From the NCBI RefSeq assembly GCF_035046485.1, contig NC_085136.1, positions 222,088,853-222,152,852 on the forward strand: a stretch of DNA of 64,000 bases, in the 5' to 3' direction. A model generated the notes under the pieces. The model had not been told where the DNA came from. It did no database searches and saw only the letters and a program-made list of their open reading frames with translations. This document shows, one piece after another, positions 11,722 through 22,759 of this stretch. This DNA comes from Aedes albopictus. Lineage: Eukaryota > Arthropoda > Insecta > Diptera > Culicidae. Numbering within the stretch: the stretch's first letter is position 1; each line of letters starts with the position of its first letter. The translations under genes were made by a program, and so were the position numbers.

Positions 11722-11886
11722 GGCGCCATCCACAGATTACGTAACGCTTTAGGGTGAGGGGGGAGTACAGTCCAGCGTTACGGCCCATACAAAAAGTTTA
11801 GGGTTTTCATACAAAAAAGCGTTACAGAAGGGTGAGGGGGGTCATAAATTGTAAATTTTAGCGTTACGTAATAAATGAATACTGCC
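11722..11886. mobile_element. MITE with GGCGCCAT...TTACGTAACGC ends
   Basis: The left end GGCGCCATCCACAGATTACG with GTAACGCT mirrors the right end AGCGTTACGTAAT then ATGAATACTGCC imperfectly. Inside are paired GGGTGAGGGGG blocks and CATACAAAAA blocks. Flanks read TAA on both sides. A related but further decayed sequence lies at 19725-19845. Confidence 0.6.
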
Positions 11887-12067
11887 TAATCAGATTTTCT
11901 AAACATGGCTGTTCACATCAGAATGCAATTTGATGAAAAAGTTTTGTTAAAAACTATCCTCAAGCCAAGCGGTAGTTTATAGAATTGCAAAAAACGTTGT
12001 ACACAACTCGGTGCAGAACTCGATTTTAAAAATCATCATTCTGCACCTTGTTGCGTAAACTACTATG
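11887..12067. repeat. Fragment of palindromic repeat related to 37.3-37.5 kb
   Basis: Segments such as AAAAACTATCCTCAAG, GTTGTACACAACTCGGTGC and CTGCACCTTGTTGCGTAAAC occur in reverse complement at 37284-37500. Here the central hairpin found in that copy is missing, so this is an internally deleted family member. Confidence 0.65.
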
Positions 12068-13606
12068 ATGGCCTTGAAGGTGGTTGAATAAAGTTGGACC
12101 AATTCAATGCCACAGTTTTAACTATTGGCGAATGGTACGACCAGAGCGACACAATCTAGTTGGTAATTCATGTATTTTGGACAGGCTGAGGACAACGTTG
12201 GAAAAATCGTCCCCTAGCTTCATTAGAAAGCAATTGATTATTTTGCAAAGTTACTAATACGCTTATAATATGATTTTACTTTGCGTTCCTGGTGACTAAA
12301 ACCTTAACGAAAGCATTTTAAGCTGAGAAAATCACAATTTCCAATCGCCTGTTTGAATTGCATTTTGGACACCGAATATATGTTTTGGACACCCTCAGGT
12401 ATATATAATTTGGACAGGGCAATTATCTCCATGTTTTGCCATGTGTACTGCTAAATCATGGAAGTAGCATAAATTAACAAATATTTCTTGCAAATAATCC
12501 AATTTCTCCGCTTAACAGGCACCTATTTTGATAACTATTACGGTTTTTGTTAAAATCGAGGAAATATCGCCAGACCCATAGAATACGCCTCAAAGTATGC
12601 AATCGCACAGCAACCCCATGTAGTTCGTCAGATGACCAAAATATATTTACAGTAGAAAAATTGTAATGTATTTTGGACACCACCAATTTTAAGCATTCTA
12701 GATGAATGTTAAGAGATTGGCTGCCTTATGCTTCTTTATTGAACATTTTTCATTGCAATAAGGCATTTAAATTTCTTACAATTATTATTTCAACGATTTT
12801 GGGGTGAATATTGTGTGTGACTATGAAGTGCATGTCGTCTTGCATACCTGTGCATTTGAGGGGTTTCAGTGAAACAATTTACATTCTCGATAATTTTGAA
12901 GTAAATTCGTAATTGTTAAGCGTATTTTCAACGTAAGTCATCAGAATAGGGTCCGTTTGTTTCAATAATCGATATTGAGAAGTATCTTCTTTAATTAGCT
13001 CTCCGGAACAAGACCTATATCGCCGTGCATGTTCAAATAACATACATGTCCAAATTATATTTTTTACCCTAGTGACGGCAACTGATTCACCTGTGATCGG
13101 ACTGTTTTTTGAAGATTTGGGACTTTCCCGCTGTTGAATTGAACTGGCGGATCCAGGTGTGTGCGTTTTTTGAAGATGCCAGATCTTGAAAAAGTAAAAG
13201 CAGGGTGGCAGGATTTAAGACGTGTCTAAATTCAAAATATTTAGGGCATACCTTAAATTATTTTGTTGTTGTTTTTCAAGGGACGAGTTTCCCCTGTCTT
13301 CGATTTCTGGTGCTCCAGTAATTTATGCTTGGTTTCAATATCCGATTCTTCCTGCTTCTGTAGTTCTTCAGCAGCTGAATCTGAAGCCTGCAGGCTTTTG
13401 TATTTCCGGCTCACAATCACCGCAATTCTTTTTGAAGCACCATAGAACTCAGTGCGTCCGGTTCGAATATTTTCTATCTTTTCGTTGGAAGCAAGTTTGG
13501 GCCACATCAGCTGCTTCTCGAAGAATTTAGCCACAGTAAATATCTGCTAATAAGTTTGATTTTCTATTATCTGGAATAACATTATTTGCACAATGAAACA
13601 TTAGCA
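12068..13606. other. Unassigned AT-rich DNA with TTTTGGACA motifs
   Basis: Several copies of (T)TTTTGGACAC/G (near 12175, 12366, 12394 and 12668) recur without clear periodicity. The longest ORF (13253-13534, minus, 93 codons) is lysine/glutamate-rich and could form a helix, but no family is recognised and no splice context supports it. Confidence 0.4.
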
Positions 13607-13953
13607 TTAAGGCGAAACTGGAAGCATTTTCTCATTTTTTCGGTTTTTGATTTTTCATTAAATAACGAAGCAATATTTTTAAAATCGGTTTTCGTACACA
13701 TGTAAAGTATGGATCAAGGTATTTTCTGAATTTTTTTGAGGTGGAAAATGTTTTCCATTTTTGGAAAAAAACATTTTTTTTGTAAAATTTTGTTCAAAAA
13801 AAAACGGAAAACATTTTCCACTACAAAAAACTCAGGAGATACCTTGATCCATAGTCTACATGTGCACGAAAACCGATTTTGAAAATATTGCTTCGTTATT
13901 TAATAAAAAAACAAAAACCAAAAAGTGAGGAAATGCTTCCAGTTTCGCCTTAA
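13607..13953. mobile_element. TTAA-flanked MITE with arms of about 150 bp
   Basis: Starts TTAAGGCGAAACTGGAAGC and ends with its complement GCTTCCAGTTTCGCCTTAA. The arms pair across roughly 150 bp (TAACGAAGCAATATTTT with AAAATATTGCTTCGTTA; GATCAAGGTAT with ATACCTTGATC; GGAAAATGTTTTCC with its mirror). The TTAA target fits piggyBac-type mobilisation. It has no ORF. Confidence 0.85.
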
Positions 13954-14889
13954 GCTTACATTGATTGAATTTTCATTTCAGGTATTGTATTTAGCCCATC
14001 TACCGGCAGCATACTTTTTTTTTTTGCAGAAAATGTTCAAATGGATGTAACTTTTATAATTTTCAATATTTTGTCTCAATTTTTGCAGAGGACTCTGAAA
14101 ATGTCTTCTATTTTCAGGAAATGCCCAGGTTGGGACAATTGGCCTCTTGGTTCCAGAGATATTCCGTTGTTCCTTGGGGTACCAGCATATGGCCAACCGC
14201 ACACATTAAGTGTGACACATTAATTCACTTCTATTTTATGTAAGACAATGAATAATGACCGTCCCATGTCTTTCCGAGGTCTTATGGCCACTTCCGGAAC
14301 CCGAGTTAGTTCCTCCGGAACCGGTTACAGGCAGCACATAATGTGTAAAAAAACATGTAAAACAACACATAAATTCACATCTGCTATCTGTGAGATTTCA
14401 AACGGTTCCAGTACGGTTCAGTACTCCCGGATATAATGTGGCCACCTTCGGGTCCCGGATAAATTCCTCCTGATCCCGGGTAGATTCCTCCAGAATTGGT
14501 TCAAGGCTATTGTTGAAACTCGATTTCAACGGGAACGGATTCCGAAATATGATCCGCCAGCCGAAGGCAAAGCCGAAACGAATGCGGTTCGGCTTTGGGA
14601 GAATATAATTTACTTTAGAGAAAAATTTAAACGATTAGCATATCATTCAACGCAGAACGTTATCAATATTCTTATTAATAAACATTTAAGTGTCTAGGAT
14701 CACATTGCAGATGCTCCGCGTTCATGGTGTTAGGAACACCTGGATTACGCTTTCAATCAAAGTGTTACATAACTAGCACTTACGTTTAGTCCCTTCGTTC
14801 TGGTTCTTTTTTTTATTCCGTGTTGGATATTATCATCACTGCGACCATTGTTTTGATCTATTGTGACATATTCCCCTTTTTTGTTTAGC
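13954..14889. other. Degenerate CCGGAACC-rich repeats and unassigned DNA
   Basis: Between about 14270 and 14510 the sequence repeats TGGCCACTTCCGGAACC, TTCCTCC and CCGGAACCGGTT-type words. These relate loosely to the 150-bp tandem repeats at 32.9-33.5 kb. The rest shows no gene. Confidence 0.45.
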
Positions 14890-15490
14890 TTTGTCTGGAT
14901 AACGTACCACTATCAGGAGTGATCGTCATCGATTGACATAAAGCATTTTCCCAGCACGGCACTACACTTCGGATGAAGTACACTACCGTACTGGGATTTG
15001 TTCTCCAGATTTCAAAGGGTTCAAGTCGCCCCTTATTGAAGAACCTAATTCTTTGAATAAAAATTGCCGGATAATGACATAACAAGTGTTCCGAGTCTTC
15101 CTTTCCTGTGTTGCAAAAACGACACAGATCATTTTGACGTTTTCGATTAGCTTCAAATGATATCGGCTCGGACAATGACCTGTCATAAGACCAGTATACA
15201 TACTAATATCTTTCTTGGAGAGTTCCAATATTTTGCGAGTCATTTTAACGTTCGGATTAATAAAACGTTTCGCCTGCCTCGCTATTGGAGTGTTTTTCCA
15301 ACTGGCATCCACTTTTAATAATTCCCATACCTTCAGCTCCATTTTAAGAGATGCAGTAGGAGGCCCATAAAAGGGTTCTTGTCCTATAAATTGGTGTGAC
15401 GATCCGAGCCTAGCTAACATATCTGCTCTTTCGTTACCTTCAATTCGGCAGTGACCAGGAACCTAGTATAGATTGACCATCAACAAAAGC
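14890..15490 (-). pseudogene. LINE RNase H and C-terminal tail fragment
   Basis: On the minus strand, from about 15470, the frame reads VPGHCRIEGNERADMLARLG, the conserved end of an RNase H domain that degrades the RNA of an RNA/DNA hybrid. It continues with FIGQEPF, NPNVKMTRKILELSK, LMTGHCPSRYHL and, after a frameshift, CRFCNTGKEDSEHLLCHYPA. This CCHC-like tail follows RNase H in LINEs of the I/LOA/R1-like groups and in related insect ORFs. A stop replaces the residue before VPGH and at least one frameshift splits the tail. No RT is attached. Confidence 0.8.
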
Positions 15491-15517
15491 ATTCAAGGTT
15501 TGGTATGACGACTCAGA

Positions 15518-16010
15518 TTACGGGCTTGTAGTCGAGCTGTCGAAGATCAAAACTCCGAAGATGGCATTTTTGGAATACATGGGCCAGTATTTGCTTGACA
15601 AGATCTGTGAATTCACAAATGGAGAAGCTCTTGCCGCAAATGATCCTACATTCCAGCCACTTACGCGACTACCTCTTTTGGCATGGATAGCCATTCTTGT
15701 GAACGCTGGAAGAACAAAAGCATGAAACTCGAATTTTACAGAGCAGTATGTCGTTGAAGCGCTACGAAGCCAGGTATTTCGATCTGTATGTGTTTTTTTA
15801 ATGCAAAAGCAATAAATTGTTTGCAATTTTTTGTAGATATATCAGATTTGATGATTCAGTGGTAAGGCGTACTCCTGCTCAATATCGAGGAGATGGAGCA
15901 GAATATCCGGTCCAAGCTAGTATACTGATCATCTCTCGCTCATCAGAATAGTGTTTGATAGGCAGAAGCTTCACGCATTCGATGTATTCGTTCAATACAT
16001 GGCCTACTTG
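15518..16010 (+). pseudogene. piggyBac-type transposase, N-terminal/central fragment
   Basis: On the plus strand one frame gives LTRLPLLAWIAILVNAGRTKA and a second, after indels, gives RYIRFDDSVVRRTP and then KLHAFDVFVQYM. The LLAGRTK-like and RFDD...R...KLxPxxxxFxxF order fits piggyBac (DDE_Tnp_1_7) transposases, in which RFDD is a strongly conserved motif. In-frame stops and shifts make it non-functional. The identification rests on short motifs and could be wrong at the family level. Confidence 0.55.
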
Positions 16011-16080
16011 CCTAATTTCACCTTCTATAAAATTTTCACACTTGTTCGCTACCTAGCGAATTCTATCATATCTATCATTT

Positions 16081-16337
16081 CTAGATTGAGTTTAAATAAG
16101 GGCGAAAGTAACATGAGAGAGTTCTCTTCATCGACTCTCTCTTCGGCAAATTAAAGTGACAAGATGCAAATTCAATCGAACTTTTTTACACTTAGACGCT
16201 AGATTGCATCGCAACCTAGCGATTTATGATAAAAAAGTTCAACCATACTTGCATCTTGTCACTTTAATTTGCAGGAGAGAGAGTCGATGAAGAGAACTCT
16301 CTCATGTTACTTTCGCCCTTATTTAAACTCAATCTAG
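16081..16337. mobile_element. Inverted-repeat MITE with arms of about 89 bp
   Basis: Arms start CTAGATTGAGTTTAAATA and end with the complement TATTTAAACTCAATCTAG, matching over about 89 bp including AGTGACAAGATGCAA. The loop of about 75 bp has no ORF. The target duplication is not clear. Confidence 0.85.
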
Positions 16338-16726
16338 ATTTCATTATCCACTTTGATCTCTACTCCCTCATACTTATGAGTAGAAAGAGATCGATATAGC
16401 CACAAAATCATCAAGTTAGTTACAAAAAAGTTTTGTTGAAAAGTACAGGCCGGGAAAATATGTGACTGCCATGAGCGGATGATAAATTAAGGTAGATGCT
16501 CTTAAATTGTATACATGAAAGATAAGCCAGATCCTTACGGAATAAAGATTTGGGCTATATGCGATGTAGCCACGTCGTATTTTCTTTATTACGATGTGTA
16601 TCCAAATGTTTACAATGAAAATATCTAAATATACACTGTGCTCGAGCTGAAATTTTAAGGAAAAATCAACGGATCATCCGAGATCAGCCAAGAAAAATGT
16701 GTGGTCCTCCGGCTCATGGAAGTTAT
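16338..16726. other. No recognised content
   Basis: About 0.4 kb of mixed-composition DNA between the MITE and the long-TIR element. I see no ORF or repeat structure that I can support. Confidence 0.5.
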
Positions 16727-17545
16727 CCAGTACCACACCTGCCACACGCTATGTCCAAAAGGAAGTATTATGAAAAATGAATGTACCTTAAATGTTATTT
16801 CCTAGGATCATAGGTTTGAACCTCTAGTTTCAGAATCTGTGCGGGTTAAAATATTTCATCTTGGGTTTTTTTGATATTTTTGATTTTTTTTTTTCCTATT
16901 TTCCCATACAAATGTCGAAAAAGTCATTTTAAGGTCAAATTCATCCCTTACAAAAATGTATGAAAAAAAAAACCCAAGATGGATGATTTTAAATCGCACT
17001 TATTCTGAATCTAGGGGTTCAAAAAACGGTTCTAGCGAAAAAAAAATTGAGGTACATTCACTTTTCATAATACTTCCCTTTGGACATAGCGTGAGCCAGT
17101 AAACAACATTGTACTAAAACTTTTTAGTACATGAACTTATCCAGTACCCCACCAGCCAGTGAGTATATATGAGCTAGCAAATCTACTTTTCAAGCAATCC
17201 AAGCGTGGAAAAAAGATTTTCCGACCAATTTTCCCACAACTAGCTGGTAAAAGGTACCAAATAAGCATGAAAGGCGTGTGAGAATTCAACTTTTCTAGCA
17301 ATAAGCGCACATTATCTCACTGGCTGGGAGTTTTATCTAACCCAGTGATCTGGAATTTTCACGGACGCTTTTCCTGACATACTTGAGCAGTTTTCCGGCG
17401 AAATTTTCCGCGGCTAATTGATTTTTTTATTTTCATTAAATGAAATGAGTAGTTTCCTAGAGAAAATTCCACTTTTCTAGTAATAAGCGCACATTATCTC
17501 ACTGGCTGGGAGTTTTATCTAACCCAGTGATCTGAAATTTTCACG
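16727..17545 (+). repeat. Left TIR of the Ulp1-bearing element, interrupted by a MITE
   Basis: Matches the reverse complement of 20085-20595. Two copies of a roughly 190-bp block (AATAAGCGCACATTATCTCAC ... CCCAGTGATCTG) occur in tandem at about 17295 and 17485, and a CCAGTACC(A/C)CACCAGCCAGT motif occurs twice near the tip. Repeated subterminal blocks could be transposase-binding sites. The MITE at 16745-17093 sits about 18 bp from the tip. Confidence 0.8.
16745..17093. mobile_element. MITE nested in the left TIR
   Basis: Ends are CACGCTATGTCCAAAAGG and its near complement CCCTTTGGACATAGCGTG. The arms continue with GAAGTATTATGAAAA and TGTACCT. The matching right TIR at 20.5 kb lacks it, which shows it inserted after the host element. 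The 349-bp insert has no ORF. Confidence 0.8.
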
Positions 17546-17589
17546 GAAAATTGGTAGTGGAAATTAGGATAGCGAGAGCGATGCAATTT

Positions 17590-18110
17590 ACAGTAACTCG
17601 ATGTGGTACAAAGACTGTGCTACGATTTACGAGAGAAAATTGAAAATGTTTGGCCATAGCACGAGCTCTACCAACACTTTGTTCGTAGATTTTGTTATGC
17701 AACACTACGTGACTCTGACGCCATTATGGACTGGAATTCTGCATAATAAAACAGTACACTCTGTGCCACCGATACTGTCGAAATTCATATGCTCAACTAA
17801 TAACGTGGAAATGGAGCAATACAAAGGAAGCGATAAGGTCGAAAGTCATCGAGGTCGGAAAGATGCCGCTACGAGCCGAGAGGCTTATTGACCTAATGAA
17901 AACCCAAACCAAGGCCAACGTAATTCGTTATCGTTCAAATATACCAAAGGGACGGCTGAATGCCAGGAAAGGGACCTTTCGGAGAAAAATAAGGGCTACA
18001 ACGAAACAGACGACAGTAAGCAGTGTAAGTTATAATTGTAGCACATCCCTTCAAAACAGGGCGTCAATGATCTATCATCTATTTAACTCAAGTCAATAAA
18101 TACTGTTAAA
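17590..18110 (+). pseudogene. Transposase-like C-terminal fragment
   Basis: Codons from 17601 read DFVMQHYVTLTPLWTGIL and then STNNVEMEQYKG. After a frameshift near 17840 a second frame gives KVIEVGKMPLRAERLIDLMK. The pattern PLWTGIL ... STNN.VE...K..K ... P.RAER.I resembles the end of large transposase-type proteins found next to Ulp1 domains in arthropod transposons. The glutamate of NNVE could be the catalytic acid. This reading is inferred from pattern, not from an alignment. Confidence 0.5.
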
Positions 18111-18699
18111 AATTGATCGAACATCTTTCATTCCATGTACATCATTTTAGCTTCACAATTTTAAAAATCATCAAACGATAATCATAATAATGTAAAATTT
18201 GGTATCAACTGTAACATATGATCTGTTTTGAATGAGGCGAGATCATTTCTATATACACACGTTAATTAATTTGTTTTGTCTCTTATTGAAGCTGAAAGGA
18301 GTTTCCTAAATAATTATGATTGATTTGTAAACAATTTATCAACGTGTATCAAAACTAAGAGTAATTCGCTTAAGCCTTACTCAAATTGACGGCACGTTTT
18401 ACTGACAACTTCAGAATTTCTCCGGAATCTTTACTTAATCACCATATATTATTTATGAAATTGTTTTCTTACCTTAAATTAGGACCTCCGCCAGACAACA
18501 CCAAGGACGCCGGCAGTGATGACCCTATCAAAACTGAGGGAAACCTCAGCCGAATGGGGTAGAACACCCAGCCTAGTTAGCGCGGCGAAGAAAAAAAATC
18601 GCAAAACTGTCGAGAAAGCGACTTTTCGACCGTTCCTTCAAGGACCTGAGCTGCTTTGAAATCCCTACGCAGGAGGAGTTTACCGCCAAAGCGGCAAAA

Positions 18700-19440
18700 G
18701 CGGCCCAGCAGCACAATGGAAGAAGGCTATATTTCGGACGCAACCATTTCCAACACCGATCAATCACCGTTGATGTTGATGAGCTGGAAACTGTCATCAA
18801 CGGTTGGTTGATTGATTGCAGCCGAAATAACAGCAGCGGGACTATCAGCGGAATATTATCTGCTGCAGCCATCTTATGCGGCCTCCATTTTGTTCGACCA
18901 AAAGTCGCAAAACCAAGAATTGATGTTGATGGAGTACCGTAGAATGGTATCGAAAAATCGGATAATTGTACCGTTCTGCGATGGAATTCATAACTATCTG
19001 ATTTTCATCGATTTTGTTAAACGATTATTTTTCCCAACGAAAATTTGCTTCTAAGACAGCTCCGCACTTCTTTGAGGTGATTCGAAAACTCGGGGACAAA
19101 GCTGGTGATAGAATGCGGTGGGAAACCGAAGTAGAAGAGTGGACAGTTGAAGATAGACCATGTACCCAACAGACGGACAACGAAAGTTATGGAATTTTCA
19201 CGATTGAATTTTTCAAAATTTTATTGAAGGGGGAAAGTGATTTTAATATAAACGTGAACCCCAAGCAGTGGAGAAGCGAAAACTATATTTGGAGTGCTAC
19301 CACGACTTCCCCAGCTGCACACTTTGTGGACAAATTGGAAATGAAAATTTTGCAATAGTTTGCAAAGATTGTCCTTTTAAGCTTTGCAAAGTCTTTGTAA
19401 AAGAATCTAACAGAAAATGCATAATTTGCCCATAGAATTG
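18700..19440 (+). pseudogene. Ulp1-like (C48) peptidase remnant with cysteine-rich tail
   Basis: In changing frames the plus strand shows ITVDVDELETVINGWLIDC, then RIIVPFCDGIHNYLIFID, where a Ulp1 would have PI..G.HW.L.VID with the catalytic His and Asp. It then shows EVEEWTVEDRP with QQTDNESYGIFTIEFF, which corresponds to Q.....DCG.F in Ulp1. The catalytic Cys position is Tyr (TAT, one transition from TGT). A tail in another frame shows CTLCGQIGNE ... CKDCPFKLCK ... CIICP, seven cysteines that could bind zinc. Ulp1 peptidases cleave SUMO-like modifiers. This copy is inactive. Confidence 0.65.
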
Positions 19441-19724
19441 TTTTTTTTTGTATATAAAACAATGAATAATAAAATACATTAAAAACTAACAGTGTAACAC
19501 AATATATAAAATAAGAAAGAATAAACCGGAATCAAAAGAGTGGAATTGACAGCAGCTAAAATGAGACTTTAAATATTTCACCGGAAAACTTTAAACTGAT
19601 GTCATTAAAAGAGTCTATCAAATAATCCCAGCCATTGAGAGAAGATGCGGTTATAACAGACAACGTTAAATTTACTATAATAAACTGCTTATTTCACAGC
19701 TAGACTGCTCAAAATCAATTAGGG

Positions 19725-20010
19725 GCCAGTTCATAAACCAAGTAGATTTTTTGGAGGGGATGGTGGTTTGGCCAAAGTCTACGCTCCATACAATTGTTTA
19801 AGGACATAAGTCTACGAGGGGGAAGGAGGGAGGGTCTGACATGCCTCATTGGATTGGATAGAACTCACAGACAATGAGATAAAGTGCCCCAATGATAGGA
19901 ACCCTGTACCAGTTATGGACACATTTGTTAATTTGGGTTCCACTTCGCACTATTTACATGCATTCCTTATGGGATTAGCCATAACTGGTACACTATGGCG
20001 AAATAGGGTG
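19725..20010. repeat. Small nested repeats inside the Ulp1 element
   Basis: 19725-19845 holds CAGTTCATAAACCAAGTAGA, TCTACGCTCCATACA and TCTACGAGGGGG words typical of the GGCGCC-type MITE seen at 11.7 kb. 19895-20003 is bounded by TGTACCAGTTATGG and its complement CCATAACTGGTACA. Both look like small insertions in the element's 3' part. Confidence 0.5.
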
Positions 20011-20084
20011 CAAGGAAACCGAAAAATCAAGGAAAATAATTTATTTCTATCGTAACTTGAGCAAATTGTGAAGTTTGAATGATT

Positions 20085-20595
20085 GCAATCATCTTTTGTG
20101 AAAACTGCTCAAATATATCAGGAAAAGCATCTGTGAAAATTCCAGATCACTGGGTTAGATAAAACTCCCAGCCAGTGAGATAATGTGCGCTTATTACTAG
20201 AAAAGTTGAATTTTCTCTAGAAAACTACTCATTTCATTGAATAAAAATTAAAAATCAAGAAGCCGTGAAAAATTTAGCCGGAAAACTGCTCAAGTATGTC
20301 AGGAAAAGCGTCCGTGAAAATTCCTAATCACCGGGTTAGATAAAACTCCCAGCCAGTGAGATAATGTGCGCTTATTGCTAGAAAAGTTGAATTCTCACAC
20401 GCCTTTCATGCTTATTTGGTACCTTTTACCAGCTAGTTGTGGAAAAATTGGTCGGAAAATCTTTTTTCCACGCTTGGAATGCTTGAAAAGCAGATTTCAT
20501 AGCTCATATATACTCACTGGCTGGTGTGGTACTGGATAAGTTCATGTACTAAAAAGTTTTAGTACAAGGTTGTTTACTGGCTGGTGTGGTACTGG
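20085..20595 (-). repeat. Right TIR of the Ulp1-bearing element
   Basis: The inverted counterpart of the left TIR, without the MITE. It includes the two tandem blocks with CTCCCAGCCAGTGAGATAAT at about 20166 and 20346, and the tip TTTACTGGCTGGTGTGGTACTGG, shown here across two repeats of GGCTGGTGTGGTACTGG. The match to the left arm is very high, apart from small differences. Confidence 0.8.
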
Positions 20596-21474
20596 TGTAC
20601 AAAAAGATGTACTTTATTTCCCTTTCCCCCCATGGTACTGTCATCAAATTGATAACTGCTACATCACTTCCTTTCTTCACTTATATTGTCCATTGTTCTT
20701 ATAAAACTAAAACACTTAAAACTAAAACTTAACACTTGAGCACAGCTCTCACTTTCACTCTCTAGACTTCCCCATCTAGACCTCCCTATAGACTTTCATC
20801 TATAAACTAACTCTTATCAACTGACTTCTATAAACTCAACTATTAACTGACTACATACTGACTGCCCCCCTCTTAACATAGTAATGTCTTTTATAAGTTG
20901 GCTTTCAAGTAATGTTTATGACAGTACACGTCTGTTTTGGCTACCTAGTTCATACCTTTGGGTGTTAACGAACATTCGTTGAACCCCACGTGACTCGCTA
21001 TTTACTATTTAAGGTATTCCTTAACGGCGGTTCGTAGATTCCAACGTGCTCGCTCGGAGCGTTCTGACCTCTAGGTCTTTGTTTATCTTAATGGCTAATT
21101 TCCACCTGGTAAGTACTGTGTAAAAAGATAGGACAAGTAATGGTCACGTAAAACTTTTGCAATCAAAATTACTTAAGCGTTCGCAGTTGATAAGTAAATA
21201 ATTTGCAGCCAGAAAGATTTGCCAACAGATGGCACTGTCATGCGATGCTGTCAGTCATGTTGTTAATTTTCCGTACGGAATAATATGTCGATGTATTATT
21301 CCGTGAGTTAAAATGGCATTTCTCTTTCGTTTTTGTTTCTTCTTTCGCACCAAAGACATCAGGGTGCATTAAGCTGTTAGTACACAGGGGCCTTAGGCAT
21401 GTAGTACACAGCGTCAAATATTTTATTTATTTATTTATTTGATTGACGTCAAATAAATAAAAAAAATGACAAGC
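20596..21474. other. Unassigned; possible solo LTR in minus orientation
   Basis: From 20596 to about 21100 the sequence is pyrimidine-rich, starts TGTACAAAAAG and, read on the minus strand, has an AATAAA near its end, as an LTR would. No partner LTR, target duplication or coding region is visible, so this is only a suggestion. A (TTTA)n run lies at about 21420-21440. Confidence 0.25.
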
Positions 21475-21658
21475 CGCCAACTTGTGACGTAGTTGGGGGG
21501 TCGAAGCTCTCCAAAATTGGACAAAATTCAACTTTTTTCAGTCCAATGCACTAGTTTTCACGTGGATATGCCTGAATAAGATGAATTGCATCGATATTTT
21601 CCGCATTCGATTGGTTTTGAAAGGCCTTGCCCCCCAACTAAGTCACAAGTTGGCGCGT
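21473..21658. mobile_element. MITE with CGCCAACTTGTGAC ends
   Basis: GCCAACTTGTGACGTAGTTG with GGGGG on the left mirrors CCCCCCAACTAAGTCACAAG then TTGGCG on the right, over about 28 bp. The interior of about 130 bp has no ORF. Confidence 0.7.
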
Positions 21659-21804
21659 ATGCGCAGCAAAACACAATAAGCACGGATATCCTGCGGTTAA
21701 TTTCAGAACAACTCCAGCTCGGTGAATATGTTTGGAATTATGTGAGAATCTGCAGCATTGCTCTTGCTCTGTTTTGCTCTATCAAAAGAAATCTGAGGTT
21801 TTCT

Positions 21805-22012
21805 AGTTCTCGAAAATTCCTAAAAGAGTTCTCTCAGGAGTTTCCCGATATTTCCTCTAGAATGTCCCCCAGGAGTTCACGGAAATTCATCTAGAAGTTC
21901 TCCTCCAGTTCTTCCTCCAGGAGATTATCAGGAATTCTTCCGGATTTTCCCGAATATTTTCGTGGGAGTTCCCCGGAAATTCCTCCAGGAGTTCCCCGGG
22001 AATTCCTCAAGG
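21805..22012. repeat. Degenerate minisatellite of AATTCCTCCAGGAGTT type
   Basis: About six to eight imperfect copies of a 25-35-bp unit built from GGAATTCCTCCAGGAGTTCC. The copies diverge strongly, so this is an old array. Overlapping ORFs (21586-21894 plus, 21891-22100 minus) are translations of the repeat. Confidence 0.7.
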
Positions 22013-22628
22013 AGTGTTTCGGACAAGGGGTGGTCACTACACAGTGTGCCAAACACATACTGGGCACATCTTTGGCACAATATATCACAATCATAGGCAC
22101 CGTTGGAAATACAAACCTTCTTTGATTAAAAACAAAGCTGACAGCCGTTTAGTCAAAACAGTTACCGCAAATGCAAACGGAACATTCGCGTCGCGCTCTG
22201 CCGCGTATTTTATGATCTGTATTGGACGTATGTTTTTGGAATTGGTATGGAGACAACCATAGATTTGGTGAGTCATTTCAGAAGGTAATGAGAGTTGGAT
22301 ACTTGGTGATCCCGAGTGTCATTAGACCCTTAGGAGAACCATCCATGTACCGTGGACCAAGCCATGGACTTTGTTTTTTTTTTAAGATACTTTGAGAAGA
22401 TCATTATATTTTTCAGACAGACTTTCGGAGCAAACTAGAAGTTGTGTATGGAACCATAAGCAAGCACCTACAACATATTTTAAGGATTCAAAATTTATGC
22501 AACCAATTACTTGCACGGCTTACCGAAGAAAGGATTAACAAGATAGCCCCAAATTGCTCCGGTGTTGAAGGAGGAGGCAACCTCAGATGACTTTTATTTT
22601 CATTTTTATTTCTATGATTTTTAACAGT
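22013..22628. other. No recognised content
   Basis: About 0.6 kb without a conserved ORF or repeat boundary that I can support. Confidence 0.4.
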
Positions 22629-22759
22629 TAGGGTAAAAACACTAGACTTCGCCCCCCTAAAATTATGCACTAATCTTCGCCACTTCATACATAAAAAATT
22701 ACATTTGTATGGAGGGGGCGAAGACTAGAGCAGTGGCGAAGTCTAGTGCTTTTACCCTA
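22629..22759. mobile_element. Tiny TA-flanked MITE
   Basis: A 131-bp unit: TAGGGTAAAAACACTAGACT with TCGCC on the left and GGCGAAGTCTAGTGCTTT with TACCCTA on the right. TA at both ends suggests a Tc1/mariner-type target. The interior has a second, nested GAAG..CTTC pairing. Confidence 0.8.

Larger units (their letters stand above)
16727..20595 (+). mobile_element. Long-TIR DNA transposon carrying transposase-like and Ulp1-like sequences
   Basis: Both ends carry CCAGTACCACACC... in inverted orientation. The inverted repeat spans over 500 bp per side (left 16727-17545 including a MITE, right 20085-20595) and contains AGCGCACATTATCTCAC, CTGGGAGTTTTATCTAACCC and TTTTCACGGACGCTTTTCC in both arms. 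The 2.5-kb core has decayed coding sequence in plus orientation: a transposase-like part followed by a Ulp1 (C48) cysteine peptidase-like part and a cysteine-rich tail. Ulp1 domains are known in several eukaryotic DNA transposon groups, including some MULE and KDZ/Zisupton elements. I do not assign a superfamily. No target duplication was found. Confidence 0.75.

Noticed and set aside
13253..13534. Coiled-coil protein exon on the minus strand
   Set aside because: Charged composition alone is not enough. No splice signals, neighbours or family were found.
20596..21100. Solo LTR
   Set aside because: TG start and an AATAAA on the minus strand are suggestive, but there is no target duplication, no second LTR and no internal region. 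Kept only as a low-confidence note.
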